Below the pieces are notes generated by a model, which saw only the letters and a list, made by a program, of their open reading frames with translations, did not search any database and had not been told where the DNA came from. Source: Lathyrus oleraceus (taxonomy: Eukaryota; Streptophyta; Magnoliopsida; Fabales; Fabaceae). From it: a DNA stretch of 64,000 bases. The DNA is taken from positions 358,304,377-358,368,376 of the forward strand of contig NC_066583.1 of the NCBI RefSeq assembly GCF_024323335.1, written 5' to 3'. Shown here piece by piece: positions 36,108 to 48,300 of the stretch. The translations under genes and the position numbers were made by a program. Numbering within the stretch: position 1 is the first letter of the stretch; the number at the start of each line of letters is the position of its first letter.

Positions 36108-37352
36108 TGGGTTTTAAAAACAAAAGATTTTTATCAATTAAAAAACTCCACACAAACAAGATAATAAAGAGAGAAAGACACAAATATTTTTATCCTGGTT
36201 TGCTTGAAATCAAGCTAATCAAGTTCATCCGCCAAGGTGATTTTGCCTTATACACAAGAACTTAATCCACTATAATCAAACAGGTTATAGAAAAATCATA
36301 AAGAACAACTTTCTTTGTCTTCTCAAGGATTATACTATAACCTAATATCCTTAAGGAAAATCACAAAGAACAACTTTCTTTGTCTTCTTAAGGATCCAAC
36401 TAAAACCCAGTCTCCTTAAGGAAATACAAACAAACAAGTTTGAGTATAGCTTTTGTGTTACAAGTTGCTTCTACACAAGTAAATTTTACACAAATGAAAA
36501 ACAAACACTTAAAGAAAAACTGTGCACAAAGTTGATAGCTTTTCACATAGAAACAAACTTTTCAAAATGTTGTTGCTCAGCTTTCTTCAAGTCTCCAAGT
36601 CCTACTTATATAGCATAATAAAGAGACAGTTGGAGGGAAAAATCATGACACCAAAAGAGCAGTTATCCACTGTTGGATTTGTGACATGAGTGATGCATAA
36701 TACAGTCCTTCGCCCATAATTTCAGTGACATGTGTGATGTATAGTACTATCCTTCGCCATGAATTCAGGAGTGGAAGGAGTATTTGATTTGTACCATGTA
36801 CTATTTGATCACGTATCCATTTTGATCTTATCTTTAAATTCACTGACTTCGAAGAAACAGTTGATGAAGCATGAAAAGAAGAAACACAAAGCTGAAATCA
36901 GAATCTTCAGTTAGAACCTTGACCACGTCAGTGTCTGGCTTGAGATCTTCATAATCTTCAGTTAAGTAATGAAACTTCATAAGTTTGATATTCTTCATAA
37001 GCTTGACAGTTAGAGTCACATCTAGAAGCAAAAGTAGAGAGAACATTGCAGCAACAACATAATGTCTTTCCAGAACTTCTCAAGGGTGAATCAGTCGTAG
37101 AAATAGAAAGAACATTGCAGCAACAACCTGATATCTTTTAGAATTTCTCATGAATGATTGGCGTAGAAGTGGAATTTCAGAATGAGTGTTCAGAAACTGA
37201 TGACATTGCATGTCATAAACTCATAATCAGAACTGGTTGTTAAAGCTACACAATAACAAACCATTAGGGTGCCAAAATTGTTCTCACACAAATAAAACAT
37301 TGTTATCATCAAAATTCAAGGTATAAATGCATAACCAAATCTTGTTCTAACA
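36108..37352 (-). repeat. LTR of a SIRE/Maximus-type copia element (3' LTR)
   Basis: In minus orientation it starts TGTTAGAACAAGATTTGG at 37,352, directly after a purine tract (AAAAAGGGGGAGAT), and ends near 36,108. It has a TATA box CTATATAAG (36,606-36,614) and a 65-bp tandem duplication around AAAGAACAACTTTCTTTG (36,299 and 36,364). The opening words, the GATGATGACAAAA...GGGGGAGAT junction and the AAATATTTTTATCC...GGTT stretch are those of SIRE-type LTRs as I know them. The internal region continues to 37,774 and is then cut by the Ogre array. Confidence 0.65.
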
Positions 37353-37774
37353 ATCTCCCCCTTTTTGATGATGACAAAACCATGTATTTTGATGAACAAT
37401 TCTGTACAGGGTAATCACAGAAGGATACATCTTACAAAAGCACAAAGCTCCCCCTGAGATGTACAATTCTAAAAGGATAAAATCATAATGAAAGAACACT
37501 TTCTTGATTAACCTTTTTTAAGAACCAAAATGATCTTTTATCAGAATCTAGTTTGTCTTCAGAATTTTCTTGAACTTATCCAGAACACTGGCTGTCAAAG
37601 TTAGCACTCTAATGAATTTCACTTCAGAAGCTTGGTTGAACTCTTTTTGAAGGAGCTTCAGAACCTTCAGACTCAGAGAGTAAACCATTTCTTCAGAAAC
37701 TGGTGACTTAAGTTCTGATCTGAAAAAAGTTCAAGTGATCTTCTTGACTTTCCCTAAAATACAATTAACAATAT
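37353..37774 (-). other. Polypurine tract and 3' UTR remnant of the SIRE-type element
   Basis: Minus-strand AAAAAGGGGGAGAT adjoins the LTR, and a second tract (CTCAGGGGGAGCTTTG) lies near 37,450. The sequence up to 37,774 is rich in TCAGAA/TTCTGA words. It ends where LTR 1 of the Ogre array begins, so the Ogre element seems to have inserted into this copia element. Confidence 0.55.
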
Positions 37775-39743
37775 TGTCATACCCCAAAATTTGCCCGTTA
37801 AGTTTTCAGGACATTTTCCAAGACATTCTAATCCATTTTCAAGACATTAATGTTAAAGGAACAAGGGTCCAACGCACAGGTTACCGAATCCAGAAGATGA
37901 CTCAAACTGGCATGCTCGCTAGGCGAGCAAACCCTTCGCTAGGCGAAGCCTACACGTCATTCCTCGCTCCAGCGAGTTTTGATGAATTAGCTACTGGAAT
38001 CCTTCGCTAGCTGCTCGCCTAGCGAATCCTTCACTAGCTCACTCGCCTAGCGAGCTCACGAAATACCAGAAAATTTTGGGCTTAATTCTGAGCCCACCAA
38101 GACAATTATTATAAATACAAGAACTTCATACACAGAAAGGAGGAGACAGACGGTGGACAGAGAGGGAACAGGCAAACCCTAATAGAGGCAACCGGAAAAA
38201 CCCTGGAGGCTAACGAAGGGAATTCAGAGTAAACCCCGGATACCCCGAAGGAAACTCATCTGCACAAAGGTTACCTCCGCCCAACTCAATCTGGTACAAA
38301 CCATAAGAGTGATCTGCAAGTCCAGCGGCGCAATTGCAATTGCAAACAGGTTTGCCACACCCCCACTAATTTTATGCTCCTAATTTGACATCTGTAAATA
38401 CATGAGGCATTATGATTGAATTTCTCATTTAGGTTTTGCATATGGATTTAAGTATGCATGAAGGTGTAACACGATATCTTGAATGTTTAACCATGTAATT
38501 TCTGTAATGGATGCCATAGGGTTTAGGGTTCCTGAAATCGCACTGTTATCAAAGAAGAACCCAGAACCCGCAGTCGTTCGCCAGCACTTCGCTGAGCGAG
38601 CATGTAGCGAGGGTTCGCTAAGCCTTCGCTAGGCGAAGCAGTAGCGAACATGACAGTATTTGTTTTGTCATTTGCATTCTAATCTGTACTTGATTGACAT
38701 GTTTTCTATTGCATTTACACGCTGTTTGCCTGACACTATTATTGCTGTGATTCTTTTGTTTGGTGCAACTCTTGGTTGCACCCTAGCTTGGTACCCTAAC
38801 CCGTTTGTTGAATTTTTGTGAGGGTTCACATACTCCTGAAGAGACAGTTTTCTAGGTATTCCACTTTATTTGTGGGATACCCTTGTGAAGATTCATTTTA
38901 ATTACTTGACTGATTACATTGCCTTCGAACATATGATTTGGGCCCTCTCTTTGTTGCCTTACGATATTACGGCCATGTCCCGCGAATGTAAGGATACCCT
39001 TAGCAAAGACCCTTCGGTTAAATCATCATAGTCCCTCGAATGTTGTCTTCGAATACAGGACCCTTCGTGGTAGCCTACGGTTAAATGATTATCGTCCCTT
39101 CGAATACTAAGGTATCCTTACAAATGTTGCCTTCAATGACTAATCGACGACCCTACGATGTCCCTTTGCATCCAAAGGATAAGACTACTTACTTCTCAAT
39201 AGTAAGGACAGTTTTACCCTCATAAGGACAGGAAATACCTATAAAGACCTTGGTTAGGTATAACTCTTAAATGCTTACTCGCAGCTTAAAATACTTTTCA
39301 CACCTCCCACTTTTCAAAACATCTTTTAGAAAATCACCACATGGTATACATTCGCACCAGAATCATCGTCGAGTTATATTTTTCTAAACATCTTTCAAAA
39401 TCGAACGAGATAAACACTTTGTATACATTCGTACAAGAATCATTATACAGTTAAACCCTCCTTTCAAAATATTTTCTAAACACACCACATTTCTAAAACA
39501 CTTTCTCGAACAAGGAAAACATAAGTGAGCTAAGCAATTAAGAGCCCATGGATAACCATGGATACAAAGGGTGCTAACACCTTCCCTTTGTATAATGTAC
39601 CTCCCGAACTCAAAATCTAATCAAGGTCTTTCCTGTTCTTTTCCGCCTTTCCTTATTGGATAAAAGAAAAGTCGGTGGCAACTCTTGCTATCCGTGACAT
39701 TGCTTTTCAAAGCAAAACACAAAAGTCAGTTCACCGTATAACA
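37775..39743 (+). repeat. Ogre LTR 1 (1,969 bp)
   Basis: Begins TGTCATACCCCAAAATTTG and ends ...CCGTATAACA, four bases before the PBS. Near its start are palindromes built on CGC-TAG-GCG (37,914-37,928; 37,934-37,948; 38,042-38,054), with more related sequence at 38,575-38,650. Relative to LTR 2 it keeps 79 bp (37,940-38,018) between two of these palindromes and lacks about 17 bp near 39,055. The left neighbour is SIRE-type copia. Confidence 0.93.
38110..38117 (+). promoter_or_regulatory. TATA box of Ogre LTR 1
   Basis: TATAAATA about 335 bp into the LTR. Transcription would start near 38,140, making U3 about 365 bp and R/U5 about 1.6 kb. LTR 2 has the same box at 51,171-51,178. Confidence 0.65.
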
Positions 39744-39747
39744 GAAC

Positions 39748-39764
39748 TGGCGACTCTGCTGGGG
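39748..39764 (+). other. Ogre primer-binding site, copy A (tRNA-Arg-like)
   Basis: TGGCGACTCTGCTGGGG, four bases inside LTR 1, matches the complement of the 3' end of plant tRNA-Arg(ACG) (TGGCGACTCCACTGGGG from memory) at 15 of 17 positions. tRNA-Arg priming is known for Ogre elements. Confidence 0.8.
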
Positions 39765-40487
39765 ATTTTAAAAAGAGAGGTTACCTAAAAAAAAATAAAA
39801 AAAATAAGGTCATTTATGTTTTCGAATTGTTCCTTCGTCTGATTTACTTTTAAGGGATTGTTTGGGTATTCTATGCTTGAGTGAAAGATCCTACACCCGG
39901 ATCTAGTGTACCTTAGGTAAGTAGCAAGAGATCATCGCGACTGTCCGGCGTATACTGGAATGGTTAAAATGATGGCTACGGTTAATGTGACATTTTAGAT
40001 GTCCTGATGTTCCTCATGTTTACTTGAGGAAAAATTTGGTGTCTGCGTGGTGTCATCAAAGCATTAACCAGACCTTTAGAACCCTAATTGACTCATCCTG
40101 GCCATTAGAAAGTAGTGAGATAACTGACTTCGGTTCCGACTGGGGTTGGTTGATACTCGATACTACATTCTTTGAGATTGGACTTTAGGGAAATTTTGGT
40201 CAACCGCTTGGTGTTGCACTGAAGTGGACTTAAGGAAAGGTCGATGATTTGAGATCCTTCTAGAACCCGGTTACTATTCTAGGACAGGTGGAACCAACCA
40301 AACTTCAGTGGGAGGGTACTTACCTATGGAACTCATGCAAGCCTTAAAACCTAGGAATAATTGCGGTGTGACTTGTTTGTGTTTGTTACTTACTTAACAT
40401 CATAACATCATAACATCATGACATCATGACATTGTACTAACCATTTCAAGGACTTAGGGATTTAACTTTGCTCTGTTTTGCAAGGCT
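39765..40487 (+). other. Ogre 5' leader, copy A
   Basis: Untranslated region between PBS and ORF1. It starts with a poly-A tract (39,788-39,806) and has a run of ACATCATA/ACATCATG repeats near 40,400-40,430. No ORF. It is almost identical to 52,842-53,562 in copy B. Confidence 0.75.
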
Positions 40488-41815
40488 ATGGCTTCCAGGA
40501 AGACCATCCGGATCAATCTTGTAGCGATCTCTCCTCAACTCAAGGATTTAGTGTCAGAGTTTCCCGATCATGCTCAGTTCATCAAGAAACATGGTTCTCT
40601 CCTTAATTTAGTTACTACCGGTTTCAAAGAAGATATGATGAGAGTTCTATTCCAGTTCTTAGATCCTAAACATCATTGCTTCACCTTCCCAGATTATCAG
40701 TTGGTACCCACATTAGAAGAATTCTCCAGGCTGCTTGGGATACCTATCCTTGATCAAACACCTTTCAGTGGTTTAGAAAAGATTCCGAAGTCTGAAGAAG
40801 TCGCTGCGGCTTTACACATGACAAAGTCCGACATTGAAACTAATTGGGTAACAAGAAGTGGAGTTAAGGGTTTACTTGCCAAATTTCTGATAAATAAGGC
40901 CCAAGAATTCCTAAAAGTTATGAATGTCATGCTTTCGAAGATGTTCTAGCACTACTAATCTATGGTTTGGTGCTATTTCCTAACCCGGATCAATTCATAG
41001 ACATGAATGCTGTTAGGATATTTCTCACTCATAACCCTGTGCCCACCTTGCTTGGAGACATTTTGCATTCCCTTCACACTCGTACTATGAAAAGGCAAGG
41101 GACTCTCATGTGCTGCGTACCTTTATTATCTAGGTGGTTTATTTCGCACCTTCCTCAATCAGTCTTGAAGAATGAGCAAAATTTGAAATGGTCTCAAAGG
41201 ATAATGTCGCTCTCCCATTCAGACATCCATTGGTGTCCCCAACCCAAAGAAAATGTTATCATCATTGACCGTTGTGGAGAATTCTCTAACGTACCACTCC
41301 TGGGGATAAGAGGAGGTATTACTTATAACCCAGCTTTAGCCCTACGTCAGTTTGGTTATGCTCGAAGAGAGGGTCCACATGAAATAATTATTCAAGGCAC
41401 CGTGTTTGACTATGACAACGACTCTCAAGGTCTCCGTCAAAGGTTTGTACGAGCTTGAGGCATGGTGAAAAGAAGTACTTTAGGACAGAAAAACTCTATT
41501 CCTATGGAACCTTATCTCAGATGGGTACGCGTCAGAGCTCGTGAGCTTACCATGCCATATCTTGCAATCGGACCTCTGATTGTCGAACCAAAAGTTGAAG
41601 GAGGTGCCCCTCAGATCATTCCTTATCCAGATATGCCTACCAATGTTGAAGAATTGAAGAAATCCTGGATCCAGTTGAGAGAGGAAAGAGATACTTTTGA
41701 GACTCAGTTCGGTGCAGAAAGGAAGAAGGTATTAGAGCTCACCAACCAGCTTAATGAGGAACGAAGACTCAATGCATATCTCCGCCCAAAAAGAAGCCGT
41801 CCCTGGGAGACTTGA
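40488..41815 (+). pseudogene. Ogre ORF1, copy A (broken)
   Basis: The extra ORF upstream of gag that marks Ogre elements; its function is unknown. The N-terminal part encodes MASRKTIRINLVAISPQ, FTFPDYQLVPTLEEFSRLLG and IPILDQTPF, resembling plant mobile domain-like proteins. A one-base loss near 40,927 shifts the frame relative to copy B. The frame resumes at 40,967 and meets an in-frame TGA at 41,456-41,458, then continues open for 117 codons (41,462-41,815) with a coiled-coil-like Glu/Arg-rich C-terminus. The TGA replaces a codon within one frame and is shared with copy B; the frameshift is private to A. Intact length would be about 440 residues. Confidence 0.85.
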
Positions 41816-42019
41816 GCTTTCATTGTATTTTTATCATTTTTTGTAATGAACATTGATTAAAGAAATTATTAATAAAAGTTTCCCTCTTTGGTGGTTTACG
41901 CAAAGTTAAATTCCGAAAGTCCTTGAAAACATTTCATACATTGCATAGCATAATATAACATCGCATAACAGGTATTCTAAAGGATCAATGTTCTCACGGT
42001 CTTCCTTCTAAACAGAAAG

Positions 42020-45000
42020 ATGGCCCTCGAACAAACTGTCAAAGATCTCCAGGCTCAGAATGCTCAATTCCAGGAGATGATCTTGAACTTATCCAAGGGG
42101 CAGGATGAGCTGAAGGCTCTCTTGCTCGAGAAGAAGAAAGACAAGAAAGCTGTGAGTTACATTAACCCGGGAAGAAGGCTTAAAGGACAGGCCGCAGGAG
42201 TCAAGATTAGAATTCCGAAGGATAAAGAAGATGAGACACAAAATGATTCGGAAGATGAGAATGTTGATCCCTTCGACCCTGAGGACGACGATGAAGATTA
42301 TGAAAATGAACAGTACTCTCCAAAAGATGATAAGTATAAGTTGCTGGAAGAACGCATGCTAGCTATGGAGGGTCAAAAGGCGCCCGGTCTGGATTTCGAA
42401 GGCTTAGGTCTGGTCTCTGATGTGGTCATTCCCCGCAAATTCAAGGTCCCCTCTTTCACTAAGTATGATGGTGCGTCTTGTCCTCAGATGCATCTGAGAG
42501 CTTATGTGAGAAAAATTCAGCCGTATACCACTGATAGGAAGCTATGGATCCATTTCTTCCAAGAGAGTCTGTCTGGCACACAGTTAGAGTGGTATTATCA
42601 GCTCGAGAGCTCTAACATCCGCACCTGGACTGATTTAGCGACAACTTTCTACAAGCACTACCAGTATAATTCTGAATTGGCGCCTACTCGGCTACAGTTG
42701 CAGAATATGACTATGGGATCTAAAGAAAGCTTCAAAGAATATGCTAAAAAATGGAGAGATTTGGCTGGCAGAGTCAAACCCCCTATGACTGATCGAGAAT
42801 TAGTGGACATGTTCATGGGTACACTGACTGGCCCATTCTACAGCCATCTATTGGGAAGTTCCTCATCGGGTTTCACTGAACTTATATTAACGGGTGAACG
42901 TGTTGAAAGTGGCATTCGAAATGGAAAGATACAGGTGACTACCTCTGCAAGCACCAAAAAGTCCTATCAGGGGAGGAACGAATCAAATGCTGTGTACGGT
43001 CAAAGGGGTCATAACAAGAAAAATCGTGACCATGCTGTTGGAGCAGTTACGATTACAGCACCGCCATCTCAAAACTTCCAACACAAACAAGACAGGCCAA
43101 GAAGACAGTTTACGAAAATCAATATGACTTTAGCACAGGCACTGCAGGGTATGCTAAAAGCAAATTTAATTACCCTCAGAGATCCTCCTGCAAATCCCAA
43201 CACTACTTCTCCTCGTTATAATCCCAATGCCAGGTGTGCATATCACTCCGATAGCCCCGGGCATGATACAAACGATTGTTGGTTGTTGAAGAATAAGATT
43301 CAGGATATGATCGACGCTGGGGAAATTGAATTTGATCCTCCGGAGACTCCTAATGTCATCACTGCTCCTATGCCTAATCATGACAAGACTGTTAATGCTG
43401 TGGATGACAATTCCCACATTTCTAATGTAGCTGACTTAGCATCTCCTCTCCTGATCATCAAGAAGAATTTATTGCAAGCTGGTTTATTTCCAGGTTGTGC
43501 TGAAAATTGCGATCTCTGTATACTCCGACCCAATGATTGCTTGAAGTTGAGGAATGGTATTCAACAGCTGATGGATGATCGTACAATTCTCTTTGAAAAG
43601 ATTCCTAAGGTGGAAAACCCTATTGAAGAAATATCTGTGATTGCTAGGTCCAAAGTTCCAGTGAAGATTACCGCTACTAGAGCGCCTGTGAAGATTACTG
43701 CTGAGCCCAAGGTAGCTCCCCTAATTATTACTGCACCTGGCCCAGTACCGTATTCCTCAAGCAAAGCCATTCCGTGGAATTATGGAGGTGATGTTTACAT
43801 CCACGGCATAAAGCAAGATGATAATTCTGCTAATCCTAATGACGTTGACATTGTTGGGACTAGTAAAATTACTCGAAGCGGAAGGATCTTTTCTCCAGAA
43901 ATCTCACCTCCCGTCCCTGAAACTCGAGGAAAGGAACCAGTAATCAATCCTTCTCAGTCAAGGACACCAGTCGAAGTTACTACCGAAGATGTTGCCAAAC
44001 AGGAAATGGAAGAAATGCTGAAAATCATCCGCAAGAGTGATTTTGATGTGGTAGAACAGTTGGGGCATACTCCGTCTAAAATTTCGATGTTATCCTTGTT
44101 GTTATCTTCTGAATCTCATGCCAATGCATTGATAAAATTCTTGAAGACCGCTCATGTACCTCAGGAGACATCTGTCGATCAGTTCGAAAATTATGTTGCT
44201 AACTTGGCTGTTGACAATGGCCTAGGCTTTTCCGATGCTGACCTGACACCAGCAGGAAAGAATCACAATAAAGCTCTGCATATCTCCATTGAGTGTAAGG
44301 GGATCACCTTGTCTCATGTGTTGATCGATAATGGCTCTTCTTTGAATGTGCTACCGAAAGCTGTGCTCGATAAACTTGACTGTAAAGCATTGAACTGAAA
44401 CCTAGTGACATTGTGGTGCGTGCTTACGATGGTGCGAAGAGCGTTGTCCATGGTGAAGTGGTTCTCCCTATCAAGATAGGACCTCAAGTCTTCAACACTA
44501 CCTTTCACGTAATGAACATTCGTCCTGCCTATTCCTGCTTGCTGGGACGCCCTTGGATTCATGGGGCAAGTGTTGTAGCTTCGTCTCTCCATCAAAAGCT
44601 GAGGTATCCAATAGAGGGTAAGATTGTCACTGTGTGTGGAGAAGAAGAGTATATTGTCAGTAGTGTGCATACCTTCAGATACGTCGAGATGGATGGCGAA
44701 TTCTTTGAGACTCCTTCTCAGTCATTTGAAGTAGTTCCTCCGACCAGTCCTGTCCTTAAGCCAACTTCCCATGTGCCCAAGGTTATTCGTGCTCCTCCTG
44801 CTATGACTTCTCTGAAAGACGCTCAAGCCGTGGTCGAAGATGGTGGTCGTACTGGCTGGGGTCAACTGATCAACGTACCGTACAAGTCTGATAGATTTGG
44901 CCTGGGATTTAGCTCTGAAAAGGCAGTCAAAGATCAGATTAATGCTGTAGAAGATGCTGATAGCGATTGCGACTTGGATAGCTGGATTTTCCCAACAATT

Positions 45001-45059
45001 GGTGACGGACTCAATAATTGGAAGGCTGAAGACACTATCCCGATTTCCTTTAGTCAGGA
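42020..45059 (+). pseudogene. Ogre gag-protease, copy A (one frameshift)
   Basis: The ATG at 42,020 opens a 792-codon frame. Residues 1-40 form a coiled coil (LEQTVKDLQAQNAQFQEM), followed by an acidic linker, the retrotransposon gag core (about 140-310: FKVPSFTKYDG, LEWYYQL, FKEYAKKWRDLAGRV), a zinc-binding CAYHSDSPGHDTNDC (about 401-415) and the aspartic protease LIDNGSSLNVLP (about 772). A one-base loss at about 44,387 ends the frame; the protease continues in another frame at 44,413-45,063 (IRPAYSCLLGRPWIHGA). DNGS in place of DTG is usual in this lineage. A GT donor at 45,060 overlaps the stop. Confidence 0.9.
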
Positions 45060-45302
45060 GTAATTGTTATTGCCTATTTTAGTGTTGCAAATTTTTAATT
45101 TTACAATTGAACTTCTTAAAGCATTGTGTCTATGCCCGGGGCACAAATAGCTAATTTGTTAAGGGTTTTGTCATTTTCATAAGCATATCCACATTCAATA
45201 AATCAATGGACTTTTTGCATTCAAATATTGCGCTCTTTATCTTTCCTGTCATCTTTTAAACAAGCTATGCTTTCTTACACACACTCACGTAACAAATTGC
45301 AG
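45060..45302 (+). other. Probable Ogre intron between protease and RT, copy A
   Basis: Donor GTAATTG at 45,060 and acceptor TTGCAG ending at 45,302 define a 243-bp T-rich intron. Removing it restores frame from SFSQE into STLDLVDNN, VHYDFENPIYQ. Spliced introns at this place are known in Ogre elements of legumes. The copy B counterpart is 58,139-58,382. Confidence 0.75.
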
Positions 45303-48300
45303 ATCCATATCCACTCTGGATCTTGTTGATAATAATTCTGCTACTGTTCATTATGACTTTGAAAATCCGATCTACCAAGCCGAGGATGGAAGTGAGGAAG
45401 ATTGTGAAGTACCTGGAGAGCTTGCCAGACTGTTACTGCAAGAGGAAAGACTATACAGCCGCATGAGGAATCAATTGAAACTGTAAATCTGGGTACTGAA
45501 GTAGACAAGAAAGAAGTCAAAATAGGAGCAGGCTTGGGAAACAGTGTCAAAGAAAGATTGATTCAGATGTTACATGACTATATAGAGATTTTTGCTTGGT
45601 CTTATGAAGACATGCCAGGACTGGATACTGATATAGTAGTGCATCATTTGCCAATGAAGGAAGATTGTCGTCCTGTTAAGCAAAAGGTTCGTCGCATGCG
45701 TCCTGAAATGTCTGAGAAAATCAAAACCGAGGTTATGAAACAATTTGATGCAGGTTTTCTGGCTGTTACTTCTTATCCTCAATGGGTTGCTAATGTGGTA
45801 CCAGTGCCAAAGAAGGATGGTAAGGTGCGAATGTGTGTAGATTACAGAGATTTGAATAAAGCGAGTCCCAAAGATGACTTTCCACTTCCGCACATTGATG
45901 TTCTGGTAGATAACACCGCTCAACACAAGGTATTCTCATTCATGGATGGATTCTCAGGTTATAACCAGATTAAGATGGCACCTGAAGACATGGAGAAAAC
46001 TACGTTTGTGACGCAATGGGGCACTTTCTGTTACAAAGTAATGCCATTCGGTTTAAAGAATGCAGGGGCAACATACCAGCGTGCTATGGTGGTTTTGTTC
46101 CATGATATGATCCATCATGAAATAGAGGTATATGTGGATGACATGATAGCCAGATCTCATACTGAAGAAGAACATCTCGATCATTTATACAAACTGTTTG
46201 AGAGGTTGAAGAAATACAAGTTGAGATTGAACACGAACAAATGCACCTTTGGAGTAAGATCCGGTAAACTCTTGGGCTTTATTGTCAGTGGTAAAGGAAT
46301 TGAGGTTGACCCGGATAAGGTGAGAGCTATTCAAGAAATGCCAGTTCCCCGTACAGATAAAGAAGTCAGAGGTTTCTTGGGACGCTTGAATTACATTGCC
46401 TGATTTATCTCCCATTTGACTGCTACCTGCAAACCCATCTTCAAGTTACTGAGGAAAAATCAAGAGATGATATGGAATGATGAATGTCAAGAAGCTTTTG
46501 ACAAAATCAAGAAGTATCTCCAAGAACCTCCAATTCTGATGCCACCAGTTGAAGGAAGACCTCTAATCATGTATTTGACCGTGTTAGAAAATTCAATGGG
46601 GTGTGTGTTGGGGCAACATGACGAGTCTGGTCGAAAAGAGCATGCCATATACTACCTTAGCAAAAAGTTTACCGACTGTGAAACAAGATACTCATTGCTC
46701 GAGAAAACTTGCTGTGCTTTGGCTTGGGCTGCTCGCCGACTAAGACAGTATATGTTGAATCATACCACTTTATTGATTTCTAAGATGGATCCTATCAAAT
46801 ATATATTTGAGAAACCTGCCCTCTCCGGAAGAATAGCAAGATGGCAGATGATTTTAACAGAGTATGATATCCAATATACTACTCAAAAAGCAATCAAAGG
46901 AAGCGTGTTAGCTGATCATTTGGCTCATCAAGCAATTGATGATTACCAATCTATGAATTTTGAGTTCCCAGATGAGGATGTCATGCTTGTTACTGATTAT
47001 GAAGAACCTGGACCAGATGAAGGACCCGAACTGGGATCCCGATGGACTATGGTTTTTGACGGATCTTCTAATGCGTTGGGCAATGGTGTTGGTGTTGTAA
47101 TTATTTCTCCAGGGGTTGCCATACGCCTTTCACTGCTAGACTATGTTTTGACTGTACCAACAATATGGCTGAGTATGAAGCATGTATTTTGGGACTCAAG
47201 GCTGCTATAGACCTGAGAATCAAGTTTTTGAGTGTGTACGGAGACTCAGCCTTAGTAATCAGTCAGATCAAAGGAGAATGGGACACTAAACATCCGAATC
47301 TCATCCCTTATCGAGAGCGGGTGTTGAAATTAATCCCATACTTTGAAGAGATTACATTCGAACATATTCCACGAGAAGAGAATCAGTTGGCAGACGCATT
47401 GGCTACCATGTCATCTATGTTCAGAGTCAGATGGGATGATGAAGCTCCCATGATCACCATTGCACGATTAGATGAACCAGCATATTGTTATGAACTGAAT
47501 ACTGATGAAGTGGAAGAGAAACCTTGGTTCCACGAAGTAAAAAGATATTTAGAAACTCAGGAATACCCTGAAGGGGCATCCATCAATGACAGAAAATTCC
47601 TGAGGAAGTTCTCCGCTAAATTCTTTTTGAGTAATGGAGTATTATACAAACGTAATCATGATTCGACTTTGCTGCGCTGTGTGGATAAAAGGGAAGCAGA
47701 AAAGATTATGGAAGACATACACGACGGTACTTTTGGGACTCATTCTAGTGGACATACGATGGCCAAGAAGATTCTGAGATCAGGGTATTATTGGTCTACC
47801 ATGGAAGCTGATTGCCACCATCACTCCAGAACTTGCCACAAGTGCCAGATCTATGCGGACAAAGTACATGTACCTCCTACTCCATTGAACGTGTTGACAG
47901 CACCTTGGCCCTTTGCAATGTGGGGCATTGATATGATTGGAGAGATTAAACCTACTGCTTCTAATGGACATCGTTTCATTCTTGTTGCTATTGATTACTT
48001 TACAAAGTGGGTAGAGGCAGCCTCATTTGCTTCTGTCACCAAGAATGTGGTGGCACGGTTCATCAAGAATAGTCTCATTTGTCGGTATGGCATTCCTGAA
48101 AGAGTTATCACTGATAATGGTACTAATTTGAACAACAAGATGATTACTGAACTCTGCACGCAGTTCAAAATAAAACACCATAACTCTTCTCCGTACCGGC
48201 CAAAGATGAATGGCGCCGTAGAAGCTGCTAATAAGAATATTAAGAAGATCATACAAAAGATGACAGTAACATACAAAGACTGGCATGAGATGTTACCCTT

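Noticed and set aside
37735..38010. 91-codon ORF at the start of LTR 1
   Set aside because: It begins outside the LTR and runs over palindromic U3 sequence; it is not conserved in LTR 2, which lacks 79 bp of it.
41456..41458. Programmed recoding of the ORF1 TGA
   Set aside because: There is no evident readthrough context, and other shared stops and shifts in the same copies indicate general decay; kept only as a refutation test under the shared-lesion finding.
45570..45926. Minus-strand ORFs over RT, RNase H and integrase in both Ogre copies
   Set aside because: They are the complement of conserved Pol coding sequence and encode no known domain; the same holds for the pair at 58,650-59,006.
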